A stretch of 64,000 nucleotides of DNA from NCBI RefSeq assembly GCF_001282625.1, contig NZ_CTEJ01000001.1, forward strand, positions 992,001-1,056,000, read 5' to 3'. Each line of letters begins with the position of its first letter. Position 1 is the stretch's first letter. Shown piece by piece: positions 62,195 through 64,000 of this stretch. The notes below the pieces were generated by a model. It was not told the DNA's origin, made no database searches, and was given only the letters and a program-made list of their open reading frames with translations. The translations under genes and the position numbers were made by a program. The stretch is from Lascolabacillus massiliensis (GTDB lineage Bacteria; Bacteroidota; Bacteroidia; Bacteroidales; Dysgonomonadaceae).

Positions 62195-64000
62195 ATGATT
62201 GATCAGGAAGATAGAATCATCAAGATTAATATCGAAGATGAAATGAAATCATCGTACATCGATTACTCGATGTCAGTGATTGTGTCTCGTGCATTGCCGG
62301 ATGTAAGAGATGGTTTTAAACCGGTACACAGACGAATACTATTTGGAATGTCAGGACTTGGAAATACTCCTGATAAACCGCATAAAAAATCAGCAAGAAT
62401 TGTGGGTGAGGTATTGGGTAAATATCACCCTCATGGTGACTCATCTGTATATTTCGCTATGGTGCGTCTGGCCCAGGAGTGGAATATGCGTTATACACTG
62501 ATAGACGGACAGGGTAACATGGGTAGTGTTGACGGAGATAGTCCTGCTGCTATGCGATATACTGAAGCAAGATTAAATAGGCTTGCTGAAGAGATGTTGC
62601 GTGATATTGACAAAGATACAGTTGATTTTCAGCTCAACTTTGATGATACTTTGTCAGAACCCACAGTATTACCATCCAGAATACCTAATTTGCTGATCAA
62701 CGGATCTTCAGGTATTGCTGTTGGTATGGCTACTAATATGGCCCCTCACAACCTTACAGAATGTATTAACGGTATTATTGCATATATAGACAACAGAGAT
62801 ATAGACATAAAGGGTTTGATGAAATATATCAAAGCCCCTGATTTCCCTACCGGTGCCTATATTTATGGGTATAAGGGTGTTGAAGATGCATTTGAGACTG
62901 GTAGAGGACGTGTTGTCATGCGCGGTAAAGCAGATATTGAATCTGGTAAGACACATGATAAAATAGTTATTACAGAAATTCCATATCTGGTAAACAAAGC
63001 AGCACTAATTAAGAATATAGCTGACCTTGTTGCAGATAAAAAGATTGAAGGAATTTCTAATGTTAATGACGAGTCTGACAGGCGTGGAATGCGAATTGTT
63101 GTTGACATCAAACGTGATGGTAATGCAAATGTAGTATTAAACAAACTATATAAGTTTACTGCTCTTGAATCTTCATTTAGTGTAAATAATATTGCTCTGG
63201 TAAATGGCAAACCTGAACTGTTGAATCTTAAGCAGTTGATCTCATATTTTGTTGATCATCGTCATGATGTTGTCACACGTCGCACTCAATTTGAATTACG
63301 TAAAGCAGAAGAGAGAGCTCATATATTAGAAGGATTAATTATTGCTTCAGATAATATTGATGAAGTAATATCAATTATTCGTAGTTCTTCTAGTCCTCAA
63401 ACAGCAATTCAAAGTTTGATGGAGAGGTTTGAACTTTCTGAAATTCAAGCTCGTGCAATTGTTGAAATGAGGTTAAGACAGTTGACTGGCTTAGAACAGG
63501 ATAAACTACGTTCTGAATATGAAGAGATACAAAAACTGATAGCCCGTTTAAATGAAATCCTTAATAATGAGGATGTTCTGATGCAGGTTATTAAAGATGA
63601 ACTGATTGAAATCCGTGAGAAATATGGCGATGAGCGTCGTTCTGAAATAATTTTCTCTGCAGAGGAGATGAGCATGGAGGATTTTTATTCTGATGATGAA
63701 ATGATCATTACTATTTCACACCTGGGATATATTAAACGTACACCACTTGCTGAATTTCATACTCAAAACCGAGGAGGAGTAGGGGCTAAAGGCACAGATA
63801 CCCGAGAAGAGGACTTTGTTGAATATATTTACCCGGCTACAATGCATAATTATATGCTTCTGTTTACCAAAAAGGGTAAATGTTATTGGTTACATGTATA
63901 TGAAATACCTGAAGGAACTAAAAATTCTAAAGGTCGTGCAATTCAGAATCTTCTTAATATTGACCCTGATGACTCTGTAACAGCTTTTGTGAGAGTAGAT
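62195..64000 (+). CDS. gyrA: DNA gyrase subunit A, 5' part
   Basis: The frame is open from ATG at 62195 to the window edge (602 codons), so the C-terminal beta-pinwheel is cut. The start ([20 protein letters not shown]) and [20 protein letters not shown] are those of gyrase A. The catalytic Tyr122 is in AAMRYTEAR. The quinolone-resistance region reads [12 protein letters not shown], so position 83 (E. coli numbering) is Ser and 87 is Phe, which is usual in Bacteroidales. The first pinwheel blade starts near residue 500 ([18 protein letters not shown]). It makes GyrB-dependent negative supercoils in DNA. Confidence 0.96.
   Translation, partial: MIDQEDRIIKINIEDEMKSSYIDYSMSVIVSRALPDVRDGFKPVHRRILFGMSGLGNTPDKPHKKSARIVGEVLGKYHPHGDSSVYFAMVRLAQEWNMRYTLIDGQGNMGSVDGDSPAAMRYTEARLNRLAEEMLRDIDKDTVDFQLNFDDTLSEPTVLPSRIPNLLINGSSGIAVGMATNMAPHNLTECINGIIAYIDNRDIDIKGLMKYIKAPDFPTGAYIYGYKGVEDAFETGRGRVVMRGKADIESGKTHDKIVITEIPYLVNKAALIKNIADLVADKKIEGISNVNDESDRRGMRIVVDIKRDGNANVVLNKLYKFTALESSFSVNNIALVNGKPELLNLKQLISYFVDHRHDVVTRRTQFELRKAEERAHILEGLIIASDNIDEVISIIRSSSSPQTAIQSLMERFELSEIQARAIVEMRLRQLTGLEQDKLRSEYEEIQKLIARLNEILNNEDVLMQVIKDELIEIREKYGDERRSEIIFSAEEMSMEDFYSDDEMIITISHLGYIKRTPLAEFHTQNRGGVGAKGTDTREEDFVEYIYPATMHNYMLLFTKKGKCYWLHVYEIPEGTKNSKGRAIQNLLNIDPDDSVTAFVRVD

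Noticed and set aside
62432-62461. Phe at gyrase A position 87 as a quinolone-resistance change
   Set aside because: HGDSSVYF is the normal form in Bacteroidales, so it is not evidence of a resistance mutation.
1-64000. tRNA genes, rRNA genes, CRISPR arrays and insertion sequences
   Set aside because: Scanning the intergenic gaps by eye showed no cloverleaf apart from the tmRNA ends, no spaced repeat array and no transposase; a dedicated search could still find a small element.

Overview
The window is a stretch of chromosome from an AT-rich member of the Bacteroidales (Bacteroidota). Several signals agree on this. Promoters have the TTTG / TAnnTTTG form. Lineage families such as DUF4199, DUF4831, DUF4382 and DUF3467 are present, and 4-alpha-glucanotransferase carries starch-binding domains at its N terminus. 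The tmRNA tag reads GNNNYALAA, close to known Bacteroidales tags, and class II aldolase, split PntA and SecA are of Bacteroidetes type. A Dysgonomonadaceae-like organism is possible, but the sequence alone does not fix the genus. No rRNA, tRNA, insertion sequence, integrase or CRISPR array was found. Most genes are chromosomal housekeeping genes.

Layout. 1-4.5 kb: a polyprenol-type glycosyltransferase with a DUF4199 membrane protein, then a divergent three-gene glycosyltransferase operon. 4.6-5.0 kb: tmRNA (ssrA) with its own promoter and a terminator. 5.2-7.8 kb: a minus-strand operon of TPR protein, ECF sigma factor, a probable membrane anti-sigma partner and a small periplasmic protein. 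8.0-13.6 kb: an AspT-type transporter, malQ and fructose-bisphosphate aldolase. 13.6-15.8 kb: a decay zone with two clear pseudogenes and two fragments, followed by a DUF5131 gene. 16.8-25.3 kb: the proton-translocating transhydrogenase pntAA-pntAB-pntB, DUF3467, cydAB, a DUF3298 lipoprotein, rsmG and a glyoxalase II-like hydrolase. 25.3-37.7 kb: gcvP, several envelope lipoproteins, an unusual Pro-Trp-Tyr repeat protein next to a FadL-type porin, panB, a stand-alone HsdR_N-type nuclease domain, amn and holA. 37.7-45.4 kb: glutathione peroxidase, a long AT-rich control region in front of an XRE regulator, an amino acid permease, an exported SAM methyltransferase, pyrK-pyrD, asnA and ung. 45.5-64 kb: sufB without sufC/sufD, a YceI protein, two envelope proteins, pheS, tilS, serS, a frameshifted cinA, rpmE2, DUF4105, an apparently inactive alkaline phosphatase-like protein, secA and the 5' part of gyrA.

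How the genes fit together. PntAB and CydAB serve redox balance and oxygen respiration or scavenging at the inner membrane. GcvP, PanB, AsnA, PyrKD, Amn and the aldolase cover central and biosynthetic metabolism. PheS, SerS, TilS, L31, RsmG and tmRNA form a dispersed translation set, and HolA, Ung and GyrA a DNA maintenance set. No convincing new multi-gene system was seen. The observations most worth a second look are: a cluster of TTACAAATGT-like sites before the XRE regulator; three 11-bp repeats overlapping a long stem-loop upstream of pyrK; the catalytically stripped phosphatase homologue beside secA; the Pro-Trp-Tyr repeat protein; the signal-peptide-bearing methyltransferase; the cinA homopolymer frameshift; and the 13.7-15.8 kb decay zone.
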